Assembly (NCBI GenBank): GCA_024401215.1
Contig: JAKSLL010000001.1
Span: 55,993-119,992, forward strand
Direction of reading: 5' to 3'
Length of the DNA: 64,000 bases
Source: Bacteroidaceae bacterium
Lineage (GTDB): Bacteria; Bacteroidota; Bacteroidia; Bacteroidales; Bacteroidaceae
The notes under the pieces are model-generated. The model was not told the origin of the DNA. It made no database searches and saw only the letters and a program-made list of their open reading frames with translations. Of the stretch, positions 18,112 through 26,707 are shown piece by piece. Positions within the stretch are counted from its first letter, which is position 1, and each line of letters opens with the position of its first letter. A program made the position numbers and the translations under genes.

Positions 18112-19050
18112 ATGGAAGATTTTGATATAGGATATAGTGACTTTAGAACACAGATAATGACCATAAAGGAACTTGTAAATTTATGGGATAATTACGCAGT
18201 GTCAAATAGAGAGTCAGCAGTTTTTGATATATCGAGAACACAATGTTCACGATATATAGAGGCAATATTGATTGGTATGCCTTTGCAGTCTGTCTATGTC
18301 GATGATAGTATGGGGGAATGGTACTATATTTCTGGTGGAGAACGTGTGCAGTCCTTTGTAGAGTTTTGCAATGATGTTTATCCGCTGAATTCTCTTTATT
18401 TCAAGGAAGATATGTATGGGGGGTTGTATTTTTCAGAATTGTCAAACCTTGCAAAGCAGAAAATACTAACAACGCACATTCAAGTGTTTGTTTTGAATCC
18501 AGGACTTACACGACAAGAGCGTTTTGGAATATATATGTGCCTAAAACCACGTGTCGATTCAGAGGCTCTAAAATCTTGCAGAAGAAAGATATACCCAGAA
18601 TATTATTATCTAATAGAGACTATTGCAAGAGAGATTAAGGACAAAATGGGTTTAAGAAATAGGAGCACAGCTAATCTTGAATGTGAAATATGCCATTTGT
18701 TAGTTCTGATTAATTATAAAATGTTTTTGAATTATGGAAGAACTGTCAGTATGGATTTTGCCGCAAATGAATTATTAGGGAGTGGCGATATAATATCAAT
18801 AATAAATGCCCTTAGGCTTGATATTATTTACCTCCTCTCTAATGAAAGATATAGCAAGTTGCAAAGGTATAGTGTTCTTGTGCGGGATATGTACAATGCA
18901 GCACGTTTCTTTGCACCAAAACTTGGAATCGACGAGGAGCGCTTTCTTGAAGCTTACCGATATACTGGTCTGCGAGATTCTGATTATAAGGATGATGTTG
19001 CGACCATATCCAATAGAATTCAAAGAATATTAAATTATATTTATAGATGA
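18112..19050 (+). CDS. DUF262-like (ParB/Srx-fold) protein
   Basis: 312 residues. The first 130 residues follow the DUF262 pattern: DISRTQCSRYIEAILIGMPLQSVYV (about 39-63) corresponds to the usual xxQR..W....SxLIESLLxGxPxP segment. YYISGGERVQSFVEF then falls where family members have DGQQRLTSI. Here the DGQQR box reads SGGER (74-78), so the canonical Asp and Gln residues are missing while the Arg is kept. LYFSELSNLAKQKILTTHIQVFVL then fits the family helix-strand pair. DUF262 proteins are often parts of anti-phage systems (GmrSD N-terminal domain, Brxlike loci). It ends in ATGA, overlapping the AAA ATPase by four bases, so the two are translationally coupled. First gene of the duplicated-end module. 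Confidence 0.78.
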   Translation: MEDFDIGYSDFRTQIMTIKELVNLWDNYAVSNRESAVFDISRTQCSRYIEAILIGMPLQSVYVDDSMGEWYYISGGERVQSFVEFCNDVYPLNSLYFKEDMYGGLYFSELSNLAKQKILTTHIQVFVLNPGLTRQERFGIYMCLKPRVDSEALKSCRRKIYPEYYYLIETIAREIKDKMGLRNRSTANLECEICHLLVLINYKMFLNYGRTVSMDFAANELLGSGDIISIINALRLDIIYLLSNERYSKLQRYSVLVRDMYNAARFFAPKLGIDEERFLEAYRYTGLRDSDYKDDVATISNRIQRILNYIYR

Positions 19051-20171
19051 TAGATAGTGTCACATTACAAAATTTCAAGTGCTTTGAGCGTTTATACATG
19101 CCTTTAAAACCGCTTACACTTATTGCAGGTGTCAATGGTGCAGGTAAATCTAGCATCATACAGTCTCTTCTTCTTTTACGACAGAGTTATATAGATAAGA
19201 ATACGGATTGGTCTGAAGAGTTATTATTAAATGGAGACCTTGTAAATTTGGATTGTGCAGAAGATGTTTTGTTTGTAGATGCAGTAGAGGATGATCCGAA
19301 AATTACTATTTGTGTCGAAGATGGTGATAATGAATATAATTTTGAGATTTCTCCAGAAACACATGATGGTTATGCTGTTGTAACTACAAGTAATAATCTA
19401 TCTGAGGCAAAGAAAAGTCTTTCGTTACTTCAAAGTGATTTCCTTTATTTATATGCTGACAGGATAGATCCAGAAATAAGGTATCTAATGCCTAAAAGTT
19501 CGAAGCAAGATAGCCGTATAGGAGATAAGAAAGCTAACCGAAGTGTGTTCCGATTTGCACAAGCTATTAACACCAATGAACAAATAGCAATACCTTCCTT
19601 GAAACAGGAGAGAGCAAGTGATAATTCCGTCTTAAGAAATGTGTCTGCATGGATAAACTATATAATGTGCTCAAATCTTGAAGTAAAGGCGGAAGAGACA
19701 CAAAAGGATAGCGAGGCAAAATATATATACACGATAAAAAACAAAAATGGGGAACAGAAAACACTTTCGCCACTAAATGTTCCTTTTGGCAACAACTATC
19801 TTTTGCCAATAGTGTTAGCGGTATTGACAGCTCCTGTTGGTTCATTAATGTTGATAGAGAATCCTGAGTCACATCTGCATCCCGCTGCGCAAGGGCGAGT
19901 CGGAGAATTTCTTTCTCGTTGTGCAGAAGCTGGGGTTCAGATTATTGTGGAAACACACAGCGATCACCTCATGAACGGGATACGCTATGCTTGTAAGAAA
20001 AAACTGATTGATAGTGATAAAGTTGAAATGGATCTTATTTGTGAGGATGCAGGGAATGTTAGTCACATACGCAAGCATATCGAATTAAACAGCGAGGGGT
20101 ATGTTAAGTGTTGGATTCCTGGATTCTTTGATGAATGGGAGAATGCGCTTTCAAGAATGTTGCCTGATTAA
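19047..20171 (+). CDS. AAA ATPase, SMC/ABC-like (AAA_15/DUF3696 type)
   Basis: 374 residues. The N-terminus IDSVTLQNFKCFERLYMPLKP is typical of RecF/OLD-like ATPases. The Walker A is GVNGAGKSS (K34), the Walker B region is LMLIENPESHLHPAAQ (E271, E274), and the H-switch region is VETHSDHLMNGIR (about 302-314). The closing part (VEMDLICEDAG...) fits DUF3696-type ATPases. There is no TOPRIM nuclease domain, so it is not OLD or GajA. The start overlaps the DUF262 stop by four bases, and the third gene follows after 15 bases. In PARIS, AbiL, Septu and similar systems such ATPases act as sensors that license a toxic partner. That role here is inference from context. Confidence 0.85.
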   Translation: MIDSVTLQNFKCFERLYMPLKPLTLIAGVNGAGKSSIIQSLLLLRQSYIDKNTDWSEELLLNGDLVNLDCAEDVLFVDAVEDDPKITICVEDGDNEYNFEISPETHDGYAVVTTSNNLSEAKKSLSLLQSDFLYLYADRIDPEIRYLMPKSSKQDSRIGDKKANRSVFRFAQAINTNEQIAIPSLKQERASDNSVLRNVSAWINYIMCSNLEVKAEETQKDSEAKYIYTIKNKNGEQKTLSPLNVPFGNNYLLPIVLAVLTAPVGSLMLIENPESHLHPAAQGRVGEFLSRCAEAGVQIIVETHSDHLMNGIRYACKKKLIDSDKVEMDLICEDAGNVSHIRKHIELNSEGYVKCWIPGFFDEWENALSRMLPD

Positions 20172-20186
20172 TAGAGAGTGCGTAAT

Positions 20187-21065
20187 ATGGATGTTTACTT
20201 AAACGATATTTCTTTTATATGTGACAATGATATCAGAGATGAATGGGGTAAGATAAAGATATTTAATGAACTGTTGAAAGAATTGGCATCAACTTTTAAT
20301 GCTTCGATTGTTGCTCGCAAAGATATATGGTCTATTTCTATTTGCAATTACAACATTGTAACAAAGATTAATACAAAGGGAACTTCTATTTCCTCAGAGC
20401 AACATAGGTATCTTCATGAAATCTTCAAGAAATTCATTTCAAGAACAGATGGGAAACCTTTATTTTCATTAGACGAAGATATGAATAATTGTTCTTCTTC
20501 TGTGGGTAAAGCGGCAGAAGAAGGAAGATTAGTGATAAGTTTCACATTTGATGATAGATTTAAGAATGACGCTATCAATGGTTGGTTAATGCTTAAAGAT
20601 TCTCTGCCCATAAAATCTTATGTGGATAATCTATACGATAAGAGACGAACGGATAATTTTAAATATCTTGCAGACATATCTAAATGTAATAAGTTAAACC
20701 CTATAGAATCTCCAATGTGGAACGTGGATGTAGCGAGGATGACTCTGCAAAATGTAGATTTTATAAATGTATCACAGAAAGAGAGAATGTCAAAACTAAT
20801 ATCATACGGAAAGATAATAGCTGAGATTAATGGTTGGACATATAACGATAAAATTTCCAAATTGAATACCACAAATGATCATATACGATATATTTTCGAC
20901 TCCGGTACAAATTTCACAAACTATCCCAAAGCATATCTCTGCATAGATCTTGAAGGGCCAGAAGTCTGTTATGAATTGTGCGACAAAAAAGGACATCATA
21001 AAGGTGAGATAAGTTGGGATGGAAAACAAAAAGAAGAAAAGAAAAATCATGGAATAGAGGTTTAA
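20187..21065 (+). CDS. Unknown protein, third gene of the DUF262-AAA module
   Basis: I do not recognise this 292-residue protein. The ATG at 20187 is preferred over the GTG at 20178. The sequence is mixed alpha/beta, without membrane segments or signal peptide. It has a central charged region (about 125-165) and a C-terminal strand-rich part (YLCIDLEGPEVCYELCDKKG, then HHKGEISWDG) resembling short C-terminal modules (HxGE...DG) seen in other bacterial accessory-locus proteins. It ends in a Lys-rich tail. No nuclease motif is evident. It starts 15 bases after the ATPase and is the last gene before repeat copy B, so it is likely the effector or specificity partner of the module; that is inference. 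Confidence 0.6.
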   Translation: MDVYLNDISFICDNDIRDEWGKIKIFNELLKELASTFNASIVARKDIWSISICNYNIVTKINTKGTSISSEQHRYLHEIFKKFISRTDGKPLFSLDEDMNNCSSSVGKAAEEGRLVISFTFDDRFKNDAINGWLMLKDSLPIKSYVDNLYDKRRTDNFKYLADISKCNKLNPIESPMWNVDVARMTLQNVDFINVSQKERMSKLISYGKIIAEINGWTYNDKISKLNTTNDHIRYIFDSGTNFTNYPKAYLCIDLEGPEVCYELCDKKGHHKGEISWDGKQKEEKKNHGIEV

Positions 21066-21417
21066 TAATATCATGAGATTCTTATTGAACTGCCAGTACA
21101 GTATATAGTTCATTGCAGCGTCTTGCCCAAAAAGGCTATCTGATAAAGTCCGACACATACGAAATTGAAGACCCTTTCTTTTGTCAGTGGATTCTGAAAG
21201 GAAATAGTTGAACTGGATTTATTTTATTAAAAAATTGAAATACTTTAAGATTATTACACTTTTCCAATGGTAGGATATCGATGCTCATTGATGGCCCTGT
21301 TCTACAGACAGACTAAAATATATTAAGTAAAGTGTTTCCAGCATCACCATTTACTTCCTATTTGGATGTGAATTTACTTTCGTCTCTCAACTCTAACTTC
21401 TCCGCATACAAATAAAT
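21066..21417. other. Intergenic region with repeat copy B
   Basis: 352 bases between the unknown protein and the flippase. The first 27 bases lead into the 130-bp repeat copy B (21093-21222). The remaining 195 bases are A/T-rich with no gene. No clear promoter or terminator was found. Confidence 0.6.
21093..21222 (+). repeat. 130-bp direct repeat, copy B
   Basis: A second copy of the ATPase gene's 3' end, without any of the upstream 315 codons. It keeps the stop codon and the 11 bases after it. Two mismatches to copy A. Its position at the end of the three-gene module marks that module as a unit inserted at, or left between, duplicated ends. Confidence 0.95.
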
Positions 21418-22920
21418 ATGCCAGAATCTTCAAGTAAAACCATAGCAAAGAATGCGTTGTACTTATACATACGAACGCTTATTACCACTCTGGTGGGTAT
21501 TTTAACTTCGCGTATCGTACTTCAAACGCTTGGAGTAGAAGACTATGGCCTTTATTCTGTCGTGGGAGGGGTAGTCGGATTGTTTGGCTTCATAAATGGG
21601 TCTATGTGCAGCACGACATCCAGGTTCATTACTTTTGATTTAGGTAGAGGTGACATCAAAAAAACCAATGACACCTTTTGTACAGCAATGCTTGTACACA
21701 TCAGCATTGCTGTATTTGTATTGATTTTGGCCGAGACAGTGGGTTTATGGTTCTTATGTAATAAGGTTGTTGTACCAGAAGGGCGTATGCATGCTGCTCA
21801 TTGGGTATATCAATTATCTATACTTTCTGCTTTGCTTGGCATAACTCAGGTACCGTACGATGCTTGTATGACTGCTCATGAACGTTTTGATATATCTGCG
21901 GGGATTAGTATGTTTTCCACCTTTGCTAAGCTTGGAGTTTTATATTTGGTCAATCTGTTTACTTATGATAACCTTATTACATACGCAATACTCATTCTTT
22001 TAATTTCGTATGGTACTATTTTATTTTCTCGTTTTTATTGTGTTCGTCATTATTCTGAATCTTCATTCCATTGGATGATTGATAAAGAACAAATTAAACC
22101 GATGTTATCTTTTTCTGGATGGCAGATGGTGGGATGTATTGGGCTTGTAGCAAGTCAACAGGGAAGATCAATTGTAGTTAACATGTTTTATGGGGTGGTG
22201 GCGAATGCGGCTGTAGGCATTGGTCAGACGGTATCGGGCGCAATCAATGGATTGGCATACAATCTAATACTTGCTTTTCAACCTTCAATAACAAAAAGTT
22301 ATGCAGCTCAGCGATACGAAGAGTTTGAACAGATGGTGATTAAGGCAGGAGTATTGTCTTTTCTCATGTTTAGCGTATTTTCCATACCCCTATTCGTGGA
22401 ACTTGATTATGTCCTTGATTTGTGGCTTGGAATTGTCCCACAGTATGCAGCTGAGATATGTGGTGTACATCTGATACTATCTAATTTTGCGATGATAGGC
22501 ATTGTCTTGGGTGATGCTTTACATGCTATTGGAAGAAACCGAAACCAGAATGCTTTTTCAAGTATAATAAATATTCTCTCCGTTATAATCATGTATTTGT
22601 TTTGTCGGAATTCAATGGGTTTGATTCCTTCCTACATGGTGGCGACATCATTGCAAATCTTTGACATCTTTTATAAGTTACACCTTTACAAGTGCTATAC
22701 GGACAAAACTGTTGCTTGGGCGTTTTTTGTAAGAGTTATTTTTCGAATGTCGCTAATGTACTTCTTTCAGTTATTTGTGCTTTTATTACTGAAAAACTGT
22801 TTGAGTGGCGGTTTTGTTGGTTTTGTCATTGTTTGTGTTTCTTCTTCCCTCATGTCATTAGTTATGTTGTTGTTTTCAGGATATAGAAAAACACTTAAGG
22901 CATTTCTGTTAAAGAATTAG
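21418..22920 (+). CDS. wzx: Polysaccharide flippase (Wzx-like)
   Basis: Flips undecaprenyl-linked repeat units to the periplasmic face. The 500 residues contain about 12 hydrophobic segments over the whole length. The N-terminal pattern SSKTIAKNALYLYIRTLITTL, then TSRIVLQTLGVEDYGLYSVVGG, is characteristic of the Bacteroidales branch of the MOP/Wzx superfamily. Length is normal. It opens the second glycan cluster and is four bases from the fucosyltransferase gene. Its presence with an EpsG-like polymerase (39708) means this cluster uses the Wzx/Wzy route, unlike the ABC cluster before it. Confidence 0.92.
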   Translation: MPESSSKTIAKNALYLYIRTLITTLVGILTSRIVLQTLGVEDYGLYSVVGGVVGLFGFINGSMCSTTSRFITFDLGRGDIKKTNDTFCTAMLVHISIAVFVLILAETVGLWFLCNKVVVPEGRMHAAHWVYQLSILSALLGITQVPYDACMTAHERFDISAGISMFSTFAKLGVLYLVNLFTYDNLITYAILILLISYGTILFSRFYCVRHYSESSFHWMIDKEQIKPMLSFSGWQMVGCIGLVASQQGRSIVVNMFYGVVANAAVGIGQTVSGAINGLAYNLILAFQPSITKSYAAQRYEEFEQMVIKAGVLSFLMFSVFSIPLFVELDYVLDLWLGIVPQYAAEICGVHLILSNFAMIGIVLGDALHAIGRNRNQNAFSSIINILSVIIMYLFCRNSMGLIPSYMVATSLQIFDIFYKLHLYKCYTDKTVAWAFFVRVIFRMSLMYFFQLFVLLLLKNCLSGGFVGFVIVCVSSSLMSLVMLLFSGYRKTLKAFLLKN

Positions 22921-22923
22921 TGT

Positions 22924-23802
22924 ATGTCTCATCGTATTATTGTAAAGCAGCAAGGACGTCTCGGAAATCAGATGTTTGAATATGCTTTCGGTCGTGCTTT
23001 GCAACTTGCTACTGGATCTGAATTAATTTTTGCAGGAGCCAATAATCGTCTTGGCTGTTTTGGTTTGCCTCAAGAGATTAATTTTGTTTCAGACTATTCT
23101 GTTAATTTTTTGCAGAGAATAGCATTGCATGTACATACACAATTCACCAAAAGGAATTTGGCTCTTGGCAAGAGACACAGGCGTGAGTATGCACTATTAC
23201 CTATTATGAAACGACTTGGAGTTTTTGTTTGTCAAGATGGCTATATAGAACCTCCTGTTAAGTCTATGAGAGGTTGTGATTTCTTGTGCCTTGGTTATTT
23301 TCAGTCAGAAAAATATTTCCACCAATATAAGTCATTAATCCTTCAAGACTTTCGATTTAAGGAAGATGTGAAAGATTCTTGTAAAAATCTCGCTTCAGAA
23401 ATACAGTCATGTGAGTCTGTATGTGTTCATGTTCGTTTGGGAGATTATGAGACTATACCAATGTATAATGTAACTACAGTGGAGTACTTTATAAATGCGA
23501 TTGATTATATCAGAAAGAAAATCAATAATCCTCATTTTTTCCTTTTCTCGAATGATACTAAACTAGCATTATCAAGATTGAACATGGGTGATAAGGTTAC
23601 CATAATTCCTGATAGTATGGATGATCAACAATCTTTGTATTTAGGTTCTTTATGTAAACACCATATCATTTCTAATAGTTCATATTCATGGTGGATGCAG
23701 TATCTTGGACTACATGCTGATCAGATTGTTATTGCTCCGTCAAGATGGTTTAATGGTGATGTACCATGTGATTTGTATTTAAGTAATTGGATGACTTTAT
23801 AA
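22924..23802 (+). CDS. Alpha-1,2-fucosyltransferase-like (GT11)
   Basis: Transfers fucose from GDP-fucose to a glycan, usually in alpha-1,2 linkage. The 292 residues start with IIVKQQGRLGNQMFEYAFGRAL, the family donor-binding N-terminus. Motif I appears as HVRLGDY (H169 to Y175), where many members have HxRRGDY; the second Arg is Leu here. FFLFSNDTKLAL and NSSYSWWMQYLG supply the later motifs (about 199-210 and 254-265). The length is typical of bacterial members. It starts four bases after the flippase stop, and the next gene overlaps its stop by one base (TAATG). Linkage specificity is inferred from the family. Confidence 0.9.
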   Translation: MSHRIIVKQQGRLGNQMFEYAFGRALQLATGSELIFAGANNRLGCFGLPQEINFVSDYSVNFLQRIALHVHTQFTKRNLALGKRHRREYALLPIMKRLGVFVCQDGYIEPPVKSMRGCDFLCLGYFQSEKYFHQYKSLILQDFRFKEDVKDSCKNLASEIQSCESVCVHVRLGDYETIPMYNVTTVEYFINAIDYIRKKINNPHFFLFSNDTKLALSRLNMGDKVTIIPDSMDDQQSLYLGSLCKHHIISNSSYSWWMQYLGLHADQIVIAPSRWFNGDVPCDLYLSNWMTL

Positions 23803-24770
23803 TGAATTCGTCAAGTCTTTTTTCAAAGCAGTATTCCAACTATTGGAAAGGAGTCGCTATAGTCTTTGTGGTACTAAGTCATCTTGTTCTTCGAAACGAA
23901 ATATGGTTTGAGTATAGAGTCTTGAAGATGATGTTTCATGATGGAAGGTTAGGTGTGAATATCTTTTTCTTTTTATCTGTGTATGGTCTTTGTTTTTCAT
24001 ATGAAAACTCAAAGAACCTTATTTCTTTCTATATAAAGAGAATAAAAAGGATATATCCAATGTATTTAGTTTTTATTGTTTTGTATTTATCCTTGTTTGG
24101 AAGTAGTGAGTATATACTTACAGCAATATGCCATTTCTTTGGACTTGTTGTGTTATCTCCTTTTTATGGTATGATGGAAGAATGGTATATCCCTGCATTG
24201 ACTATTGTCTATATAGTGTTTCCTTTGCTGTATAAGGTAGTTGAGAAGATATCCAATCTGCGACATTCTACATTGTGCTTTTGTTTTCTTCTATTTATGT
24301 GTGTTTATCCTGGCTATTATTTTTCTAATTTGTTCTTGCATCCTTTTTTGTCAGGAAGATTAGGTGCTATTTTTTCAGGAATTATAGCATTCTTCTTAAG
24401 TAGGAATATGGATTCTTCAAAGTTAATGCAATATGTGACTGTTTTGTTATTTGGGGGAGGTGTATTAGACTTGATAAGTCCACATGATTGTATGTTTGGT
24501 CATACAATTCCGCTATTGGTTTCAGTTCCTGCTTTATTAAAAACAACACATTTCTTGCCTTGTAATCGTTTTTTCTCCTTTTGTGGAGAGCATTCCTTGG
24601 AAATATATTTAGCACAACATATCGGTATAAATACGATTTATTGGCAAAAGCTTAATAATCATTATCTTCTTGATTTTGCTATAGGAATGTTCATAACTAT
24701 AGTTATCGCAGTTTTTTTGGGGTATATACAAAAGAAATTCTATCATGTAACTAAACTATGGAACAATTAG
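23802..24770 (+). CDS. Acyltransferase family 3 (membrane O-acyltransferase)
   Basis: 322 residues with about ten hydrophobic segments, the pattern of inner-membrane acyltransferase-3 proteins that O-acetylate glycans. The N-terminal YWKGVAIVFVVLSHL (H near residue 32) corresponds to the conserved catalytic-histidine helix, and FFFLSVYGLCFSY with IKRIKRIYPMYLVF matches the R/K-rich second region. ATG at 23802 overlaps the previous stop; the TTG at 23787 is rejected. The next gene begins 13 bases before this one's stop. Probable role: acetyl decoration of the repeat unit before flipping. Confidence 0.85.
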   Translation: MNSSSLFSKQYSNYWKGVAIVFVVLSHLVLRNEIWFEYRVLKMMFHDGRLGVNIFFFLSVYGLCFSYENSKNLISFYIKRIKRIYPMYLVFIVLYLSLFGSSEYILTAICHFFGLVVLSPFYGMMEEWYIPALTIVYIVFPLLYKVVEKISNLRHSTLCFCFLLFMCVYPGYYFSNLFLHPFLSGRLGAIFSGIIAFFLSRNMDSSKLMQYVTVLLFGGGVLDLISPHDCMFGHTIPLLVSVPALLKTTHFLPCNRFFSFCGEHSLEIYLAQHIGINTIYWQKLNNHYLLDFAIGMFITIVIAVFLGYIQKKFYHVTKLWNN

Positions 24771-25750
24771 AGAGTGATAATCATATTTCAGTTTCTGTCA
24801 TTATACCAATCTATAATGTAGAGCAATATATAGAGCGTTGTGCTCGTTCTTTAATGGAACAAACCATGAAAGATGGAATAGAGTTTATTTTTGTGGACGA
24901 TTGCTCATTAGATACCTCTATGCTTATTCTTCAAGAAACACTCTCGTGTTATCCAGAAAGAAAGACTCAGATTACAATAATACATAATGAGGTTAATTGT
25001 GGACCATCGGAAACTCGTAAGATTGGAGTTAGTGTAGCAAAAGGTGATTATCTTGCTTTTTGTGATTCTGATGATTGGCTTGAACTAAATATGTTTCATG
25101 TATTGTATAGTAAAGCAATAGAAATGGGTGCAGATGTAGTTGCTTGTAGATATTTTAAGGAATTTACGGATTATACTCAAGAATCAATGATAAGGTATGA
25201 GGGCTTACAGCAAGGCAAAGATATAGTTGCAAGTCCCTATTATGTCGTTATGATAAATTTGTGGAATAAATTAATTAAAAGAATACTTGTTACTACAAAT
25301 ATGCATAAGATTGTTCCTTGTAACTATGCAGAGGATCTGTATTTAATGACTTATGTTTATTTTGCTTCGACAAAGGTTTGTTTTATTCCCGATATCCTTT
25401 ATCATTATAATCTGACTAATTCTAACTCTTTAATGAAGAAGAAAGCAAGAGGTAGAGAAGAGTGGGATTGTGTGACTAAGAATATAGACAACTTGCAAAT
25501 ATATATATATTCCTTACCAAATGGATATAAAAAATACCATGTTACAATTAGCAGAATAAAATTTATGACAAAGGCAATGTTCTGTCACTATTTTATGACG
25601 CTAAAGGATCAGTATAATGTGTATGCTGAGTGCTATCGAGATATCATGTATTTTTCAGAATATTCTTTGTTGTTGAGGATAAAATATAGATTTATTTATT
25701 CTTCATATATAGCATATGCTATTTGTTGTTTTTTAACAAAGCGGAAATGA
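24758..25750 (+). CDS. Glycosyltransferase family 2
   Basis: 330 residues with the GT2 core: VSVIIPIYNVEQYIERCA, FIFVDDCSLDTS (about 44-55), NCGPSETRKIGVSVAKGDY and FCDSDDWLE (about 104-112), the DxD site. The start overlaps the acyltransferase gene by 13 bases, indicating translational coupling. The C-terminal half ends in a hydrophobic, Lys-capped stretch that may touch the membrane. A 60-base gap follows. Specificity unknown. Confidence 0.9.
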   Translation: MEQLESDNHISVSVIIPIYNVEQYIERCARSLMEQTMKDGIEFIFVDDCSLDTSMLILQETLSCYPERKTQITIIHNEVNCGPSETRKIGVSVAKGDYLAFCDSDDWLELNMFHVLYSKAIEMGADVVACRYFKEFTDYTQESMIRYEGLQQGKDIVASPYYVVMINLWNKLIKRILVTTNMHKIVPCNYAEDLYLMTYVYFASTKVCFIPDILYHYNLTNSNSLMKKKARGREEWDCVTKNIDNLQIYIYSLPNGYKKYHVTISRIKFMTKAMFCHYFMTLKDQYNVYAECYRDIMYFSEYSLLLRIKYRFIYSSYIAYAICCFLTKRK

Positions 25751-25810
25751 AAACTTTTATGTTGCAAATATTGTCTCAATCATATTGTCTGTTCTTTTGA
25801 AGAAGACAAG

Positions 25811-26419
25811 ATGTTTGTTAACTTATTGATGAAAATAATAATGATTGAAAAGGCACGAGCATTTTTTTGGAATCTTCTAGGCATTAGCAAGCAGCACATG
25901 CAGTGGATTGTGGATTCCCGCTTTTTGAAGGAAGATCCAAATACAACAATAGGATTTAAGACATACGACAATAATGCTGTAATATATCGCTGGAGTGATG
26001 CTCCTTTAACCATAGGGAAATTCTGTTCCATATCTTACGGAGTGAAGTTTTTAATTGATGATGGTGGACATAATTATAATCAGGTCTCAAATTTCCCTTT
26101 TACAACGAATGAAATAGGAGAAAAGCAAGGTATAATTATTGGTAATGATGTTTGGATTGGTCTTAATGCCATTATAATGAATGGGATTAATATCGGAAAT
26201 GGAGTTACCGTTGCAGCTGGTGCAATTGTTACCCATGATGTTCCTGATTATTGTGTTGTTGCTGGTGTCCCTGCAAAGATTATAAAGCGCAAATGTACCG
26301 AACAAGAAGCAGAAGAGATGAAAAAAATAGCATGGTGGGACTGGAACGAAGAACAAATAAAAATGGCGATGTCTGACTTTAAACTGCCAATATCAGGTTT
26401 CATACAAAAGTATAAATGA
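25811..26419 (+). CDS. Left-handed beta-helix acetyltransferase (CatB/WcaF-like)
   Basis: 202 residues. Hexapeptide repeats run from about residue 63 to 155: [16 protein letters not shown], then [34 protein letters not shown] and [17 protein letters not shown] catalytic histidine is likely in [11 protein letters not shown] (about 82-92), as in xenobiotic/CatB-type acetyltransferases. Acetyl-CoA would be the donor; such enzymes O- or N-acetylate sugars of capsules. The stop overlaps the ATG of a broken glycosyltransferase gene by four bases (26416-26419), showing that this gene was once coupled to an intact transferase. Confidence 0.88.
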   Translation: MFVNLLMKIIMIEKARAFFWNLLGISKQHMQWIVDSRFLKEDPNTTIGFKTYDNNAVIYRWSDAPLTIGKFCSISYGVKFLIDDGGHNYNQVSNFPFTTNEIGEKQGIIIGNDVWIGLNAIIMNGINIGNGVTVAAGAIVTHDVPDYCVVAGVPAKIIKRKCTEQEAEEMKKIAWWDWNEEQIKMAMSDFKLPISGFIQKYK

Positions 26420-26682
26420 AGAAGATTCTGTTCTTGATTGACTCTTTTTCTTGAGGCGGAGCGGAGAAGAGTTTTATATCATTACTGTCGTCATTTGATT
26501 ACCGTAAATGTGATGTTGATCTTATGATAGTGAATAAGGAATGTGTATTTGTAAGGTGCGTGTCGAAGAAAGTGAATGTTGTAACGTTTAACAGGGGAGG
26601 TGAGATAATTTCTATGTTGCGGGAGTTTGTTGAGAAGTGGGGATGTTTATGCGATGAAGCGTTTGAACAGCAAATGGATTGA
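26416..26682 (+). pseudogene. Broken glycosyltransferase (GT4-like) 5' fragment
   Basis: Reading from the ATG at 26416 gives [12 protein letters not shown], a TGA at 26452-26454, then GGAEKSFISLLSSFDY and on through CDVDLMIVN. This is clearly homologous to the start of the intact gene at 28564 (KKKVLFMIDSLTCGGAEKS). The TGA falls where that gene has Cys. Similarity fades after about 60 codons and the frame ends at 26680-26682, leaving under one fifth of a GT4 enzyme. The nucleotide match to the intact gene is only moderate, so it is a diverged paralogue, not a fresh duplication. The break coincides with the AAA-DUF4276 pair that follows. Confidence 0.8.
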
Positions 26683-26707
26683 AATGCAAAGACTTAATAG
26701 AAGAAAT

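Noticed and set aside
19047-20171. OLD-family or GajA nuclease
   Set aside because: The C-terminal part after the ATPase core lacks a TOPRIM domain, and no GajB-type helicase is next to it.
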